Assembly: GCF_019890675.1 (NCBI RefSeq)
Contig: NZ_JAIOAA010000010.1
Coordinates: forward strand, 1 to 64,000
Source of the DNA: Micromonospora sp. PLK6-60
GTDB taxonomy: Bacteria; Actinomycetota; Actinomycetes; Mycobacteriales; Micromonosporaceae
Length of the DNA stretch: 64,000 nt
Direction: 5' to 3'
Shown here: positions 8,220-16,756 of the stretch, piece after piece
Position numbering within the stretch: position 1 is the first letter of the stretch
Layout: every line of letters begins with the position of its first letter
The notes under the pieces: generated by a model
Seen by the model: only the letters and a program-made list of their open reading frames with translations
What the model was told of the DNA's origin: nothing
The model's database searches: none
Program-made: the position numbers and the translations under genes

Positions 8220-9700
8220 TCGACGAGAAGTGGAGCGCGCTGCCCGAGCACGGGGTGGCCGCGGGGCGGGTGTTGGCGGAGATCCGGGCGCTGCGGGCGG
8301 GGGACCGGCCCACGCACGGGGGAAGGCTGTTCGCCTACGTGTACGACCCGGGGGTGGCCGGGCTGGACGAGTTGACCCGGGCCGCGTACGCGGAGTGCGC
8401 GCACGTCAACGGGCTCGACCCGACCGCCTTCCCGTCCCTGCTGGCAATGGAGAACGCGCTGGTCGGGGCGGCGGCCCGGCTGCTCGGCGGCGGCCCGGGC
8501 AGCAGCGCGCCGGAGGCGGTCGGCAGCGTCACCGGCGGCGGCACCGAGTCGCTGATCCTGGCGGTCAAGGCGGCCCGGGACGCCCGGCCCGAGATCGCCG
8601 AGCCGCGGCTGGTGGTGCCGGCCAGCGGGCACGCCGCCTTCGCCAAGGCCGCGCACTACCTGCGGGTGGCGCTCGACCGGGTGCCGGTGGACCCGGCCAC
8701 CCTGCGGCCGGCGGTGGCCGACGTGGCCGCCGCGATCCGCCCGGAGACGGTGCTGGTGGCCTGCTCCGCCCCGTCGTACGCGCACGGCGTGGTCGACCCG
8801 GTCGCGGAGATCGCGGCGGTGGCCGCCGCCGCCGGGGTGCGCTGCCACGTGGACGCCTGCTTCGGCGGCTGGGCACTGCCCTGGCTGCGCCGCCTCGGCG
8901 AGCCGGTGCCCCCGTTCGACTTCGCCGTCGACGGGGTCACCTCGATCTCCGTCGACCTGCACAAGTACGCGTACGCCCCGAAGGGGGTGTCGGTGCTGCT
9001 GCACCGGGATCCGGCACTGCGCGCCCCGCAGTACTTCGGGTACGCCGACTGGCCCGGGTACACGATGGTCAACCCGGTGATCGCCTCCACCCGCTCCGGC
9101 GGCCCGATCGCCGGCGCGTACGCCACGCTGCGGCACCTGGGCGAGGACGGCTACCTGCGGCTGGCGGAGCAGACCCGGGACGCGGTACGCGGGCTGGCCG
9201 CCGCGGTCGGCGCGGTGGACGGGCTGCGGCTGCTGGCCGAACCCGAGGCGACGGTGGTCTGCTTCACCGCCGACGACGCCGACCTGGACCTGTTCGTACT
9301 GGTCGACGAGCTGGCCGAGCGGGGCTGGCACACCCAGCCCCAGCTGTCGTACGCCGGGCTGCCGGCCAGCGTGCACCTGACGGTGACCGCGGCGGTGGCC
9401 CCCCGGGTGGCCGAGTTCGGCCCGGACCTGGCCGGCGCGGTGGCGGCGACCCGGGCCGCCGGGCCGGTGCGGCTGTCGGCGGAGCTGCTGGCGCTGGCCG
9501 GGGCGCTGACCCCGGAGGCGCTCACCCCGGAGCTGGTCGCCGGGCTGGCCGCCGGCCTCGGCCTCGGCGGCGACCCGGCCGGTGGGCCGCTGCCGGCGCG
9601 GATGGCGGTGGTGAACACGCTGCTCGACGTCGTGCCGGTGGCGGTGCGGGAACGGCTGTTGGTGGAGTTCGTCGGGCTGCTCCAGCGCCCGGCCTGGTGA
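8216..9700 (+). CDS. PLP-dependent decarboxylase/lyase (group II, sphingosine-phosphate-lyase-like)
   Basis: A 494-residue fold-type I PLP enzyme. VTGGGTESLILAVKAARD binds the cofactor phosphate, HVDACFGGW carries the Asp that pairs with the pyridine N, and SVDLHKYAYAPKG contains the Schiff-base Lys in an H-K pair. This set is typical of sphingosine-1-phosphate lyase and group II amino-acid decarboxylases. The C-terminal 90 residues are Leu/Ala-rich without a known motif. Physiological substrate is not evident; coupling to the GPH transporter is the only contextual clue. Confidence 0.82.
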   Translation: MIDEKWSALPEHGVAAGRVLAEIRALRAGDRPTHGGRLFAYVYDPGVAGLDELTRAAYAECAHVNGLDPTAFPSLLAMENALVGAAARLLGGGPGSSAPEAVGSVTGGGTESLILAVKAARDARPEIAEPRLVVPASGHAAFAKAAHYLRVALDRVPVDPATLRPAVADVAAAIRPETVLVACSAPSYAHGVVDPVAEIAAVAAAAGVRCHVDACFGGWALPWLRRLGEPVPPFDFAVDGVTSISVDLHKYAYAPKGVSVLLHRDPALRAPQYFGYADWPGYTMVNPVIASTRSGGPIAGAYATLRHLGEDGYLRLAEQTRDAVRGLAAAVGAVDGLRLLAEPEATVVCFTADDADLDLFVLVDELAERGWHTQPQLSYAGLPASVHLTVTAAVAPRVAEFGPDLAGAVAATRAAGPVRLSAELLALAGALTPEALTPELVAGLAAGLGLGGDPAGGPLPARMAVVNTLLDVVPVAVRERLLVEFVGLLQRPAW

Positions 9701-9744
9701 CGGGCGCCGCCGTGGCGGCGTCGCCCCGAGGTGCCCTAACGACG

Positions 9745-9777
9745 TCGCCCCGGCCGGAGCGGATCCGGCCGGGGCGA
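9745..9777. terminator. Strong bidirectional hairpin between convergent genes
   Basis: Perfect 14-bp stem (TCGCCCCGGCCGGA and its complement) with a 5-nt loop, lying between the stop of the decarboxylase (plus strand) and the stop of the secreted protein (minus strand). No T-run on the plus strand, as is usual in high-GC actinobacteria. Confidence 0.75.
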
Positions 9778-9784
9778 GCGACGG

Positions 9785-10711
9785 TCAGCTGGCGCTGATC
9801 GTGCCGGTGGCCACGTTGTCGGCCGGGTTCAGGTCCTCCACCTGCGGGAACCAGTGGATGAACAGGGACACGGTGACCGGACCCACCTCGCCGGGGGTGA
9901 TCCCCGCGTCGGCGTCGGCCGAGAGCAGCACGTCGACGGTGCGTTCCTCGCCCGCCAGGAACGGGCCGCCGGGCACGTCGAAGTCGGACCCCCCGCTCGG
10001 CCCCGTCGCCGGGTCGGTCCCCCGGTAGCGGACCCCGTCCGGCAGGGACAGTTCACCGATGATCAGGCGATGCGGGGCGTCGTTGGCGTACCGGACGGTG
10101 ACCGGCAGCCGGCCGGACCAACTGCCGTCCTCCTGCTGGGTCAGCACCGCGTCGCCGACGCTCACCGACGCGTCCGGCCGGGTGCTCTGCACGTACGGCT
10201 CGGGGTTGCGCAGGCTGCCGTCGCTGGCCCGGAACAGGGTGGCGAACGGGACGTCCGCGCTGAGCGGGTAATCGCCGGTGGTGTTGACCGCGACCGCGCC
10301 GCCGTCGACGCTCATCGCCCGGTCCCGAACGGTGGTCAGCACCTCGAACGGGATGCGGTAGATGCGGCTGCGGCCCGGTGCGAGCTTCTGGAGGTCGTCG
10401 CAGTGCATGGCCTGCCGGCTGGTGGTCGACTCGTTCCAGTTGCAGCTCAGGCCGGTCCCGTTGAGCCGCAGCGAGGCCGCCACCGGTTCGGTGATCCGGA
10501 CGGTCGGGTAGGCGCCGGCCGTCCCGGTGTTCGCTACGGTGATCTTGAGGGTGCCCTGGTAACCCCGGTCGGCCGGGTCCAGCACCAGCCGGTTGGTCGA
10601 GACGGTCAGGTTCGCGACCGGATCGGCGGCGACGGCGGGCGCGGCGGCGACGGCCAGCCCGGTCGCGGCGGCCAGGGCGGCGGTGCCCAGGCGCAGGATG
10701 GTACGAGACAT
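9785..10711 (-). CDS. Secreted protein of unknown function
   Basis: A 308-residue protein with a clear Sec signal peptide (residues 1 to about 30, hydrophobic, ending AVAAD). The mature part is beta-rich with DUF11/CARDB-like phrases (LDPADRGYQGTLKITVANTG, TVRYANDAP, DLNPADNVATGTIS), suggesting repeated Ig-like surface domains. There is no LPXTG sorting signal or C-terminal anchor, so it is probably released or bound non-covalently. ATG 10711 is chosen since the signal peptide starts there. Function unknown. Confidence 0.75.
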   Translation of the reverse strand: MSRTILRLGTAALAAATGLAVAAAPAVAADPVANLTVSTNRLVLDPADRGYQGTLKITVANTGTAGAYPTVRITEPVAASLRLNGTGLSCNWNESTTSRQAMHCDDLQKLAPGRSRIYRIPFEVLTTVRDRAMSVDGGAVAVNTTGDYPLSADVPFATLFRASDGSLRNPEPYVQSTRPDASVSVGDAVLTQQEDGSWSGRLPVTVRYANDAPHRLIIGELSLPDGVRYRGTDPATGPSGGSDFDVPGGPFLAGEERTVDVLLSADADAGITPGEVGPVTVSLFIHWFPQVEDLNPADNVATGTISAS

Positions 10712-10820
10712 GCGGTGTTCCTCCCCGTGATGCGGCGGCGCCGGGAAGCCTCGGCGCGCACCGGGCACCCTACCGACGACCGGCGGACCATTTCGTCCCC
10801 AGTGGACGGATAGGGACCAA

Positions 10821-10862
10821 CCGCTCGCGTCCGCCTGCCCCGTGCCGGGCGGACGCGAGCGG
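10821..10862 (-). terminator. Hairpin terminator downstream of the sigma/partner operon
   Basis: Perfect 15-bp stem (CCGCTCGCGTCCGCC and its complement) with a 12-nt loop, 8 bp after the stop of the minus-strand gene that ends at 10870. Confidence 0.75.
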
Positions 10863-10869
10863 TGGCGAA

Positions 10870-12108
10870 TCAGCCCGCGCTGCGGACGTCGGCCCCGTTG
10901 TTCGTCTCGACGAGATCAGGCCAGCCCTTGTTCTGCGCGTCGTAGTGGACGACCCGGACGACCGCCGGGTCGCCGGACGTGGACCCGTCGACCAGGACGG
11001 TGAAGGTCAAGCTTCGGCGTTGCCCGGCGGGCAGCCCGCCCGTCACGCAGCTGGCCCAGTGCGGTCCCACCTCAGGCAGGTCGCGGCACTGCGCGAAGTC
11101 CCCACCGGCCCGCTCACCCAACCGGTCCAGGCCGACGAACCCCAGCAGCGGCACGTCGACCGGGCCCTTGTTCACCACGGTGACGGTCAGCGAGCCGGTC
11201 CGCTTCCCGTCCGCGCCCGGCGTGCTCAGCACGAGCTCACCGGCGGTCAGGGCCAGGTCGGTGAGCCGATCGTCCGGGCCGAACTCCGTCGGGCCGCCGG
11301 TCTGGGCGAACCGCCCGCCCTGCCACCGGTACGTGCGCCACTGGTCCCGGGCCAGGTACGTAGGGACGTCGCAGCAGGGTTGGATGTCGGCCACCCGCAC
11401 CCGGACCGACCCGCCGTCGGTCACCTCGTACGCCAGGATGTCGCGCTGCCCCTCCCCGGTGCGGGTCACCTGCCCGAGGGTGACGATCCGGCCGGCGGTG
11501 TCCCGGTCGAAGGCCACCACCTGCTTGCCGACCGCCTCGCCGTACCGGCAGCCGAGCAGGGCCACCGTCTCGTCCGCGCCGTCGGCGTCGATGTCGCCGT
11601 GGGCGAGCGAGAGCAGGGCCGGCACCCCGACGTCCTGGTCCGTCTTGCGCAGCCGAACCCCGCCGCCGGCCGCGCACTCCTCGGGCGTCCAGGCCGGCAG
11701 GTCGACCTTGCCGGCGAGCAGCTGGGCCCGGCTGATCCGGCCGTCCGGCACGGTCGGCACCTCCGCGCCGGCGGACCCGGTCGGGGAGCCGGCCGGCGGG
11801 GAGACCGGGGGCGACGTGGACGGCGCGGCCGACGGGGACGGTGCGCCCGTACCGGTCGGTGACGGCTCGACGGACTGCGCGGGTCCCGGATCCGGCGGCC
11901 CGGACTCCCGGTCGAGGGCGGCCCGGCCGGCGACCGGCACGGCCACCGCGAGCACCACGGCGGCGGCGGTGACGGCGACGGCACGGTGCCGGCGGCGGCG
12001 GACGGTGGCCCGGGCGGCGTCCGGCCCGGCCGGCTGGACGGCCGGGACGAGCGCGTCGCGGTAGGCGGTGAACTCGGCATCCACCAGCCGGTCCTCGTAC
12101 TCAGTCAC
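10870..12108 (-). CDS. Membrane-anchored partner of the SigE-type sigma factor
   Basis: A 412-residue protein with a short cytoplasmic N-terminus (about 1-48, Arg-rich), one transmembrane helix (about 49-64, AVTAAAVVLAVAVPVAG), a Pro/Ser/Thr linker and a large extracytoplasmic region with GDIDADGADETVALLGC, an FG-GAP/VCBS-like Asp-rich calcium-type loop. GTG 12108 overlaps the end of the sigma gene by 8 bp, so the two are coupled. Position and topology suggest an anti-sigma or sigma-modulating sensor, but no ZAS (HxxxCxxC) zinc motif is visible, so this role is inferred. Confidence 0.75.
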   Translation of the reverse strand: MTEYEDRLVDAEFTAYRDALVPAVQPAGPDAARATVRRRRHRAVAVTAAAVVLAVAVPVAGRAALDRESGPPDPGPAQSVEPSPTGTGAPSPSAAPSTSPPVSPPAGSPTGSAGAEVPTVPDGRISRAQLLAGKVDLPAWTPEECAAGGGVRLRKTDQDVGVPALLSLAHGDIDADGADETVALLGCRYGEAVGKQVVAFDRDTAGRIVTLGQVTRTGEGQRDILAYEVTDGGSVRVRVADIQPCCDVPTYLARDQWRTYRWQGGRFAQTGGPTEFGPDDRLTDLALTAGELVLSTPGADGKRTGSLTVTVVNKGPVDVPLLGFVGLDRLGERAGGDFAQCRDLPEVGPHWASCVTGGLPAGQRRSLTFTVLVDGSTSGDPAVVRVVHYDAQNKGWPDLVETNNGADVRSAG

Positions 12109-12664
12109 GGTTGTTCACCTCGCTCGTCGCGGCCAGCTGGCTGGCCAGCGCCGCTCGTCCCCGGTGCAGCCAGGACTTGACGGTGCCCTCCGCCACGTCC
12201 TCCTGGGCCGCTATCTCGGTGATGGAAAGGTCCGCCAGGTAGTGCAGAACCACCGCCCGGCGGTGGTTGGCGGGCAGTTGCGCCAACGCCGCGTGCAGCG
12301 CCACCCGGTCCGGGCCGGGACCGGGCACGTGTTCCACCCGCTGCCGGTGCAGGAAGGACTGGGCGGTGCGCAGCCGGCGCCACCGGCTGGTGGCCAGGTT
12401 CCAGGCGACCCGGCGGACCCAGGCCACCGGGTCGTCGAACCGGGACACCCGGGACCAGCGGGCGAACGCCCGGCAGAACGCCTCCTGCACCAGGTCCTGC
12501 GCCTGCGGCAGGTCACCGCAGTAGGCGGTCAACTGGATGGTCAACGACCGGAAGTGCGCGTGATAGAGCTGGTCGAAGTCGACCGCCCCGGACCGCCCGT
12601 CCTCGTCCGGCCCGGCTGTGCCGGGTGGAGGCTTGTCGAGCCTCGGTTCCCTGGTCACCGTCAC
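12101..12664 (-). CDS. RNA polymerase sigma-70 factor, SigE/ECF type
   Basis: A 187-residue ECF sigma factor. Region 2 is FDQLYHAHFRSLTIQL through AQDLVQEAFCRAFARW and VAWVRRVAWNLA; region 4 is LPANHRRAVVLHYLADLSITE with the helix-turn-helix VAEGTVKSWLHRGRAAL. It belongs to the actinobacterial SigE-like group. GTG 12664 is preceded by GGAGG with 5-nt spacing; the frame extends to 12847 but lacks homology there. It is divergent from nuoB and translationally coupled to the membrane protein downstream, so it probably controls a cell-envelope or stress regulon. Confidence 0.9.
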   Translation of the reverse strand: MTVTREPRLDKPPPGTAGPDEDGRSGAVDFDQLYHAHFRSLTIQLTAYCGDLPQAQDLVQEAFCRAFARWSRVSRFDDPVAWVRRVAWNLATSRWRRLRTAQSFLHRQRVEHVPGPGPDRVALHAALAQLPANHRRAVVLHYLADLSITEIAAQEDVAEGTVKSWLHRGRAALASQLAATSEVNNRD

Positions 12665-12800
12665 CTGATCCTCCCCGTAGGTCGCCCGCCCACGCGGTTC
12701 GACTCCGGTCACACGCCTCGATGCCTGTTCCGGTTGCACCGGTCGCCGATTCAGCGCTGTGGTTGACTGTCGGTTCGGGGACAGCGGAAGGGGGCCCGAG

Positions 12801-13370
12801 GTGCAGCTGCCGGCGGTGCTCGGCGAGCCGATCCGGTTCGTGCTCAACTGGGGCCGGCGCTACTCGCTGTGGGTGTTCAACTTCGGGTTGGCCTGCTGCG
12901 CCATCGAGTTCATCGCGACCAGCATGGGTCGGCACGACTTCATGCGACTCGGCGTCATCCCGTTCGCGCACGGCCCGCGGCAGGCCGACCTGATGGTGGT
13001 CTCCGGCACGGTCACCGACAAGATGGCGCCCGCGGTGAAGCGGCTCTACGACCAGATGCCCGAGCCGAAGTACGTCATCTCCTTCGGCGCCTGCTCCAAC
13101 TGCGGCGGCCCGTACTGGGACTCGTACTCGGTGACCAAGGGCGTCGACCAGCTCATCCCGGTCGACGTGTACGTACCGGGCTGCCCGCCCCGCCCGGAGG
13201 CGCTGCTGCACGGCATCCTGCGCCTCCAGGAGAAGATCGCCGCCGAGCAGTCCGGGGTGGGCGGGGTGCCCCGCCCGGACCGGCTGGCCCCGCCGGTGGA
13301 CCCGCCGGCCCCGCCGGCCCGCTCGGTCGAGTCGCTGACCGCGCCCACGGTCCGTCCGCCGACCGGCTGA
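12801..13370 (+). CDS. nuoB: NADH-quinone oxidoreductase subunit B (second, partial complex I)
   Basis: A 189-residue homologue of NuoB, the subunit that carries cluster N2 next to the quinone site. All four ligands are present: ACCAIEF (two Cys), GACSNCGGPYWD and VPGCPPRPE. The family part ends near residue 150; the rest is a Pro/Ala-rich tail. GTG 12801 is chosen because the conserved protein starts there; the frame is open from 12759. This is the first gene of an incomplete nuo locus, with no nuoA in front of it. Confidence 0.9.
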   Translation: MQLPAVLGEPIRFVLNWGRRYSLWVFNFGLACCAIEFIATSMGRHDFMRLGVIPFAHGPRQADLMVVSGTVTDKMAPAVKRLYDQMPEPKYVISFGACSNCGGPYWDSYSVTKGVDQLIPVDVYVPGCPPRPEALLHGILRLQEKIAAEQSGVGGVPRPDRLAPPVDPPAPPARSVESLTAPTVRPPTG

Positions 13371-13379
13371 CCCTCCCGG

Positions 13380-14435
13380 TCAGCGGGCGAATTCCAGCAC
13401 CACCTTGATGTCGTCCGGTTGATGGGCGTACGCCTCGGCGTACCGCTCCACCGGCACCCGGCGGGTGATCAGCGAACCCAGCCAGTCCTGGTCGGCGCGG
13501 GCCAGGGCCTCGGCGGCCAGGTCCCAGTGCCGGCGGTTGGCGTTCACCGAGCCGAAGACCACGTTGTTCTCCAGGACCAGTTCCCGGTTGAGCGCCCCGG
13601 CGTCGAAGTCGATGGTCCGCCCGCCGCTGGAGACCCCGGTCAGGCAGACCACCCCGGCCGGTCCCGCCTTGCACATGGCGTCCAGCACCACCACGGGCGC
13701 GCCGGTGCACTCCACCACGATGTCCGGCTCGAAATCCAGCTCGCCCACGGTCCCGGTGTGGTACGTGGCGCCGAGCGCCCGCACCAGGTCCGGCTTCGGG
13801 CCGGTGGTGTTCCGGTCCAGCACGTGCACGGCGAGCCCGCGCTGCACGGCCAACAGCGCCGCCAGCAGCCCGATCGGCCCGGCGCCGGTGACCAGGACGA
13901 GCTGCGGCTTCCACTCGGCCCGGCCGCCGATCCGCTCGATGTGGTCCCACGCCTTCGCCACCACACTCGCCGGCTCCAGCAGCATCCCGACCGGGGCCAG
14001 GATCGGGTCCAGGCCGACGGCGAACTTCGGCTGCAACCGCCAGCGGTCCCGGGCGAAGCCGGGCAGGGCCTTGATCCCGTGCTCGGTGTACTGCCCGTTG
14101 CGGCACATGTCCCACTCGCCGACCGCGCAGTTGGCGCACGGCACCGGGTCCGGATGCCGGACGATGCCGGCGACCAGGTCACCGCGTTGCAGCGTGCCGC
14201 TCGGGTCCTCGATCACCCGGCCGAGCGCCTCGTGCCCGAGGACCAGGGTGTCCGTGCCCGGCGGCGGCTCACCGTAGTGGCCGTCGATGATCTCGTGGTC
14301 GGTGCCGCAGATGCCCACGGCGAGCGCCTCGACCAGGATCCCGCCCTCCTCGGTCGGCGGCTCCGGGTGATCCGGCGTCAGGCGCAGCGAGCCGGGGACA
14401 CCGGGGATCACAGTCACAGCGCGCACGATGCTCAT
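13380..14435 (-). CDS. Zinc-dependent glucose 1-dehydrogenase-like MDR alcohol dehydrogenase
   Basis: A 351-residue medium-chain dehydrogenase. CGTDHEIIDGHYG carries the catalytic Cys, VLGHEALG the second zinc ligand, CANCAVGEWDMC (CxxC...C) the structural-zinc lobe and VTGAGPIGLLAALLA the NAD(P)-binding Rossmann loop. CGTDxE together with GLDPILAPVGMLLEPASV matches the glucose dehydrogenase branch (GDH N- and C-terminal domains). ATG 14435 follows a GGGGAAAG ribosome site. It lies antisense between nuoB and nuoC, splitting that operon. Confidence 0.85.
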   Translation of the reverse strand: MSIVRAVTVIPGVPGSLRLTPDHPEPPTEEGGILVEALAVGICGTDHEIIDGHYGEPPPGTDTLVLGHEALGRVIEDPSGTLQRGDLVAGIVRHPDPVPCANCAVGEWDMCRNGQYTEHGIKALPGFARDRWRLQPKFAVGLDPILAPVGMLLEPASVVAKAWDHIERIGGRAEWKPQLVLVTGAGPIGLLAALLAVQRGLAVHVLDRNTTGPKPDLVRALGATYHTGTVGELDFEPDIVVECTGAPVVVLDAMCKAGPAGVVCLTGVSSGGRTIDFDAGALNRELVLENNVVFGSVNANRRHWDLAAEALARADQDWLGSLITRRVPVERYAEAYAHQPDDIKVVLEFAR

Positions 14436-14488
14436 CTTTCCCCGCCCACCGCCCGCCCGCCCGAAAACCCACAAAAGCTCGAGGTGCG

Positions 14489-14548
14489 GGTGCAAGGAGG
14501 GGCCCCTTATTAACAGACGTCTGTTAATAAGGGGCCCCTCCTTGCACC
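14489..14548. repeat. Perfect 60-bp palindrome, intergenic repeat family
   Basis: A loopless perfect palindrome centred at 14518/14519; its core is TTAACAGACGTCTGTTAA flanked by AAGGGGCCCCTCCTTGC and its complement. It sits between the divergent glucose dehydrogenase gene (start 14435) and nuoC (start 14600), so it is upstream of both and not a simple terminator. Related copies lie at 5186 and 16672. Confidence 0.92.
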
Positions 14549-14599
14549 TCGGACGGCGCGCGGCTCGTCCGGGCGGGCCCGGGCCATAGGATCAGCGGC

Positions 14600-15709
14600 A
14601 TGACTCCGGAAGAGGTCGGCCGTCGGCTGGCGACGCTGCTCGGGCCCGTCGAGGTCACCCCGTCGGCCTCCGGCGGCCAGTCGTACGCCCGGGCCACCGT
14701 CGACGTACCCCCGGCGAGCTGGCGGGAGGCGCTCCGCGCGGCCCGGGACGACGCCGAGCTGGGCTGCGACTTCTTCGACTGGCTGTCGGCGGTGGACGAG
14801 CTGGCCGACGGCTTCGACGTGGTGGCCCACCTGTGGTCGACCACCCATCGGCACGGGCTGCTGATCCGCACCCGGATCCCCCGGGACAGCCCGGCGGTCT
14901 CCTCGGTGGTCGACCTCTATCCGGGCGCGGCCTGGCACGAGCGTGAGACGCACGAGATGTTCGGCATCGACTTCACCGGCCACGGCGAGCTGCGACCGCT
15001 GCTGCTGCCCCCCGAGTTCGAGGGGCACCCGCTGCGCAAGGAGTTCGTGCTCGCCTCCCGGGTGGCCAAGCCGTGGCCCGGGGCGAAGGAGCCGGGCGAG
15101 TCCGAGGCCGGCGGCGGGCGCCGCCCGATCCGCCCGCCGGGCGTGCCGGCGCCGGGGGAGTGGGGCACCACGCCTACGCCGGCCGGGGCCGGTGGCGTCG
15201 GGGAGGGGCCGCGCGGCGGCACCCCGGCCCGCCCGGCCCGGGAGCGTCCGGCCCGGCCCGCGCCGGGCAACCGCCCTGCGCGTACGCCCCGGCCGGCCGG
15301 CCCGGCGACCCCGGGTGACCGGAGCGCGGGCCCGGCACCCGGCGGCGCTACCCCGAGCGACGCGACCCAGGCGGGCGCGGCCCCGAGCGACGCGACCCAG
15401 GCCGGCGTGGCCCCGAGCGACGCGACCCGGGCCGGTGCGACGCCGAGCGGGGCGGCCGAGGCCGGTGCGGCGCCGAGCGAGGCGGCCGAGGCCGGTGCGA
15501 CCCCGGGCGAAGCGGCCCAGGCCGGTGTGACCCCCACCGAGGCGGCCCAGACCGAGGCGATGCCGGCCGAGCCGGCGTCGGGTCCGCTGCCCGGGGCCAC
15601 CGGTGGCCCCGGGGACGGGCCGGCCCGCTCCGGTCCGCCCGCCGACCGGCCCTCGGCCCGGGGCCCGGCCGCCACCGAGCGGGCCGACCACGAGGAAGGG
15701 ACGCACTGA
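14600..15709 (+). CDS. nuoC: NADH-quinone oxidoreductase subunit C with long low-complexity tail
   Basis: A 369-residue protein. Residues 1 to about 165 match NuoC/30-kDa subunit: DLYPGAAWHERETHEMFGID is the signature, followed by RPLLLPPEFEGHPLRKEF. The remaining 200 residues are Pro/Ala/Gly/Arg-rich and contain seven tandem ten-residue repeats (G-A-x-P-S-D-A-T-Q-A type). A normal NuoC is about 170-240 residues without such a tail. The stop overlaps the nuoH start by 1 bp. nuoD, which usually follows nuoC, is absent. Confidence 0.88.
   Translation: MTPEEVGRRLATLLGPVEVTPSASGGQSYARATVDVPPASWREALRAARDDAELGCDFFDWLSAVDELADGFDVVAHLWSTTHRHGLLIRTRIPRDSPAVSSVVDLYPGAAWHERETHEMFGIDFTGHGELRPLLLPPEFEGHPLRKEFVLASRVAKPWPGAKEPGESEAGGGRRPIRPPGVPAPGEWGTTPTPAGAGGVGEGPRGGTPARPARERPARPAPGNRPARTPRPAGPATPGDRSAGPAPGGATPSDATQAGAAPSDATQAGVAPSDATRAGATPSGAAEAGAAPSEAAEAGATPGEAAQAGVTPTEAAQTEAMPAEPASGPLPGATGGPGDGPARSGPPADRPSARGPAATERADHEEGTH
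15359..15568 (+). repeat. Seven 30-bp tandem repeats inside nuoC
   Basis: Consecutive 30-bp units begin at 15359, 15389, 15419, 15449, 15479, 15509 and 15539. The unit reads like GACGCGACCCAGGCCGGCG plus GCCCCGAGC, and diverges toward the 3' end. It stays in frame and codes a ten-residue Ala-rich repeat. Confidence 0.88.
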
Positions 15710-16671
15710 TGCCGACCTGGTTGGAGCTGGTGATCCGGGTCGGCGGCGTGCTCGTCGCCTTCCTCACCCTGCCCCTGATCGTCGGCCAGGCCGAGCACAA
15801 GGTGATGGCCCACATGCAGGGCCGGCTCGGCCCGATGTACGCCGGCGGCTTCCATGGCTGGGCCCAGCTGGTCGCCGACGGGGTCAAGTTCGTGCAGAAG
15901 GAGGACGTCACCCCGCGGGAGGCGGACCGGGCGGTGTTCCGGCTGGCCCCGGTGGTGGCCCTGGTGCCCTACCTGCTGGCGTTGCTGGTGATCCCGCTCG
16001 GCCCGAACGACCTGGTCGGCCAGCCGCTGGACATCGGCCTGTTCTTCGTGCTCGCGGTGGTGGGCGTGGGCGTGGTGGCGGTGCTGATGTCGGCCTGGGC
16101 GTCGGCCAACAAGTACAGCCTGCTCGGCGGCCTGCGCGGCGCGGCCCAGCTGCTCGGGTACGAGCTGCCGCTGGTGCTGGCCGCCGCGTCGGTCGCGATG
16201 GCGGCCGGCACGCTCAGCCTGTCCGGCATCGTCGAGGCGTGGCGGCCGTGGTGGCTGCTCTGGCAGGCGCCCGCGATGATCGTGTTCTTCCTGGCCGGGC
16301 TGGCCGAGATCCGCCGGCCACCGTTCGACATGCCGATCGCCGACTCCGAGCTGGTCTTCGGTTATCTGACCGAGTACACCGGGCTGCGCTTCGCGTTCTT
16401 CCTGCTCGCCGAGTACGTCGGCATCGTGGTGATCGCCGCGCTGACCACCGTGCTGTTCCTCGGCGGCTGGCAGGGGCCGTTCGCCGACGCCCAGCTCGGC
16501 TGGCTCTGGACGCTGCTCAAGGTCTTCGCCGTCTCGTTCGTGATCATCTGGCTGCGGGTGAGCTACCCGCGGCTGCGGGAGGACCAGCTCCAGCGGCTCT
16601 GCTGGCTGGTGCTGGTGCCGGTCTCCCTGGGGCAGCTGGTGCTCACGGCGGGCGTTCGGCTGGCGGTGTAA
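15709..16671 (+). CDS. nuoH: NADH-quinone oxidoreductase subunit H
   Basis: A 320-residue membrane subunit with about eight helices. It has the NuoH signatures AEHKVMAHMQGRLGPMYAGG after helix 1 (quinone-channel loop) and AEIRRPPFDMPIADSELVFG (the ExxRxPFD loop). NuoH forms the membrane side of the quinone cavity with NuoB and NuoD. ATG 15709 overlaps the nuoC stop and follows GAGGAAGGG. It is followed by a repeat element and two minus-strand genes before nuoI. Confidence 0.94.
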   Translation: MPTWLELVIRVGGVLVAFLTLPLIVGQAEHKVMAHMQGRLGPMYAGGFHGWAQLVADGVKFVQKEDVTPREADRAVFRLAPVVALVPYLLALLVIPLGPNDLVGQPLDIGLFFVLAVVGVGVVAVLMSAWASANKYSLLGGLRGAAQLLGYELPLVLAAASVAMAAGTLSLSGIVEAWRPWWLLWQAPAMIVFFLAGLAEIRRPPFDMPIADSELVFGYLTEYTGLRFAFFLLAEYVGIVVIAALTTVLFLGGWQGPFADAQLGWLWTLLKVFAVSFVIIWLRVSYPRLREDQLQRLCWLVLVPVSLGQLVLTAGVRLAV

Positions 16672-16741
16672 GGAGGGGGCCCTTGTTAACGCATTCGGTA
16701 TAGGAAGGGCCCCCTGTTAAATAGGAAGGGCCCCCTGTTAA
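16672..16741. repeat. Composite palindromic intergenic repeat with 21-bp tandem duplication
   Basis: The arm GGAGGGGGCCCTTGTTAAC, the spacer GCATTCGGTAT and the opposite arm GGAAGGGCCCCCTGTTAA form an imperfect inverted repeat. The second arm is then duplicated: the same 21 bp (ATAGGAAGGGCCCCCTGTT plus AA) occurs at 16700-16720 and 16721-16741. It belongs to the family at 14489 and lies between convergent nuoH and the GST-like gene, where it may act as terminator. Confidence 0.88.
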
Positions 16742-16756
16742 CACCGCAGCGCCCCG

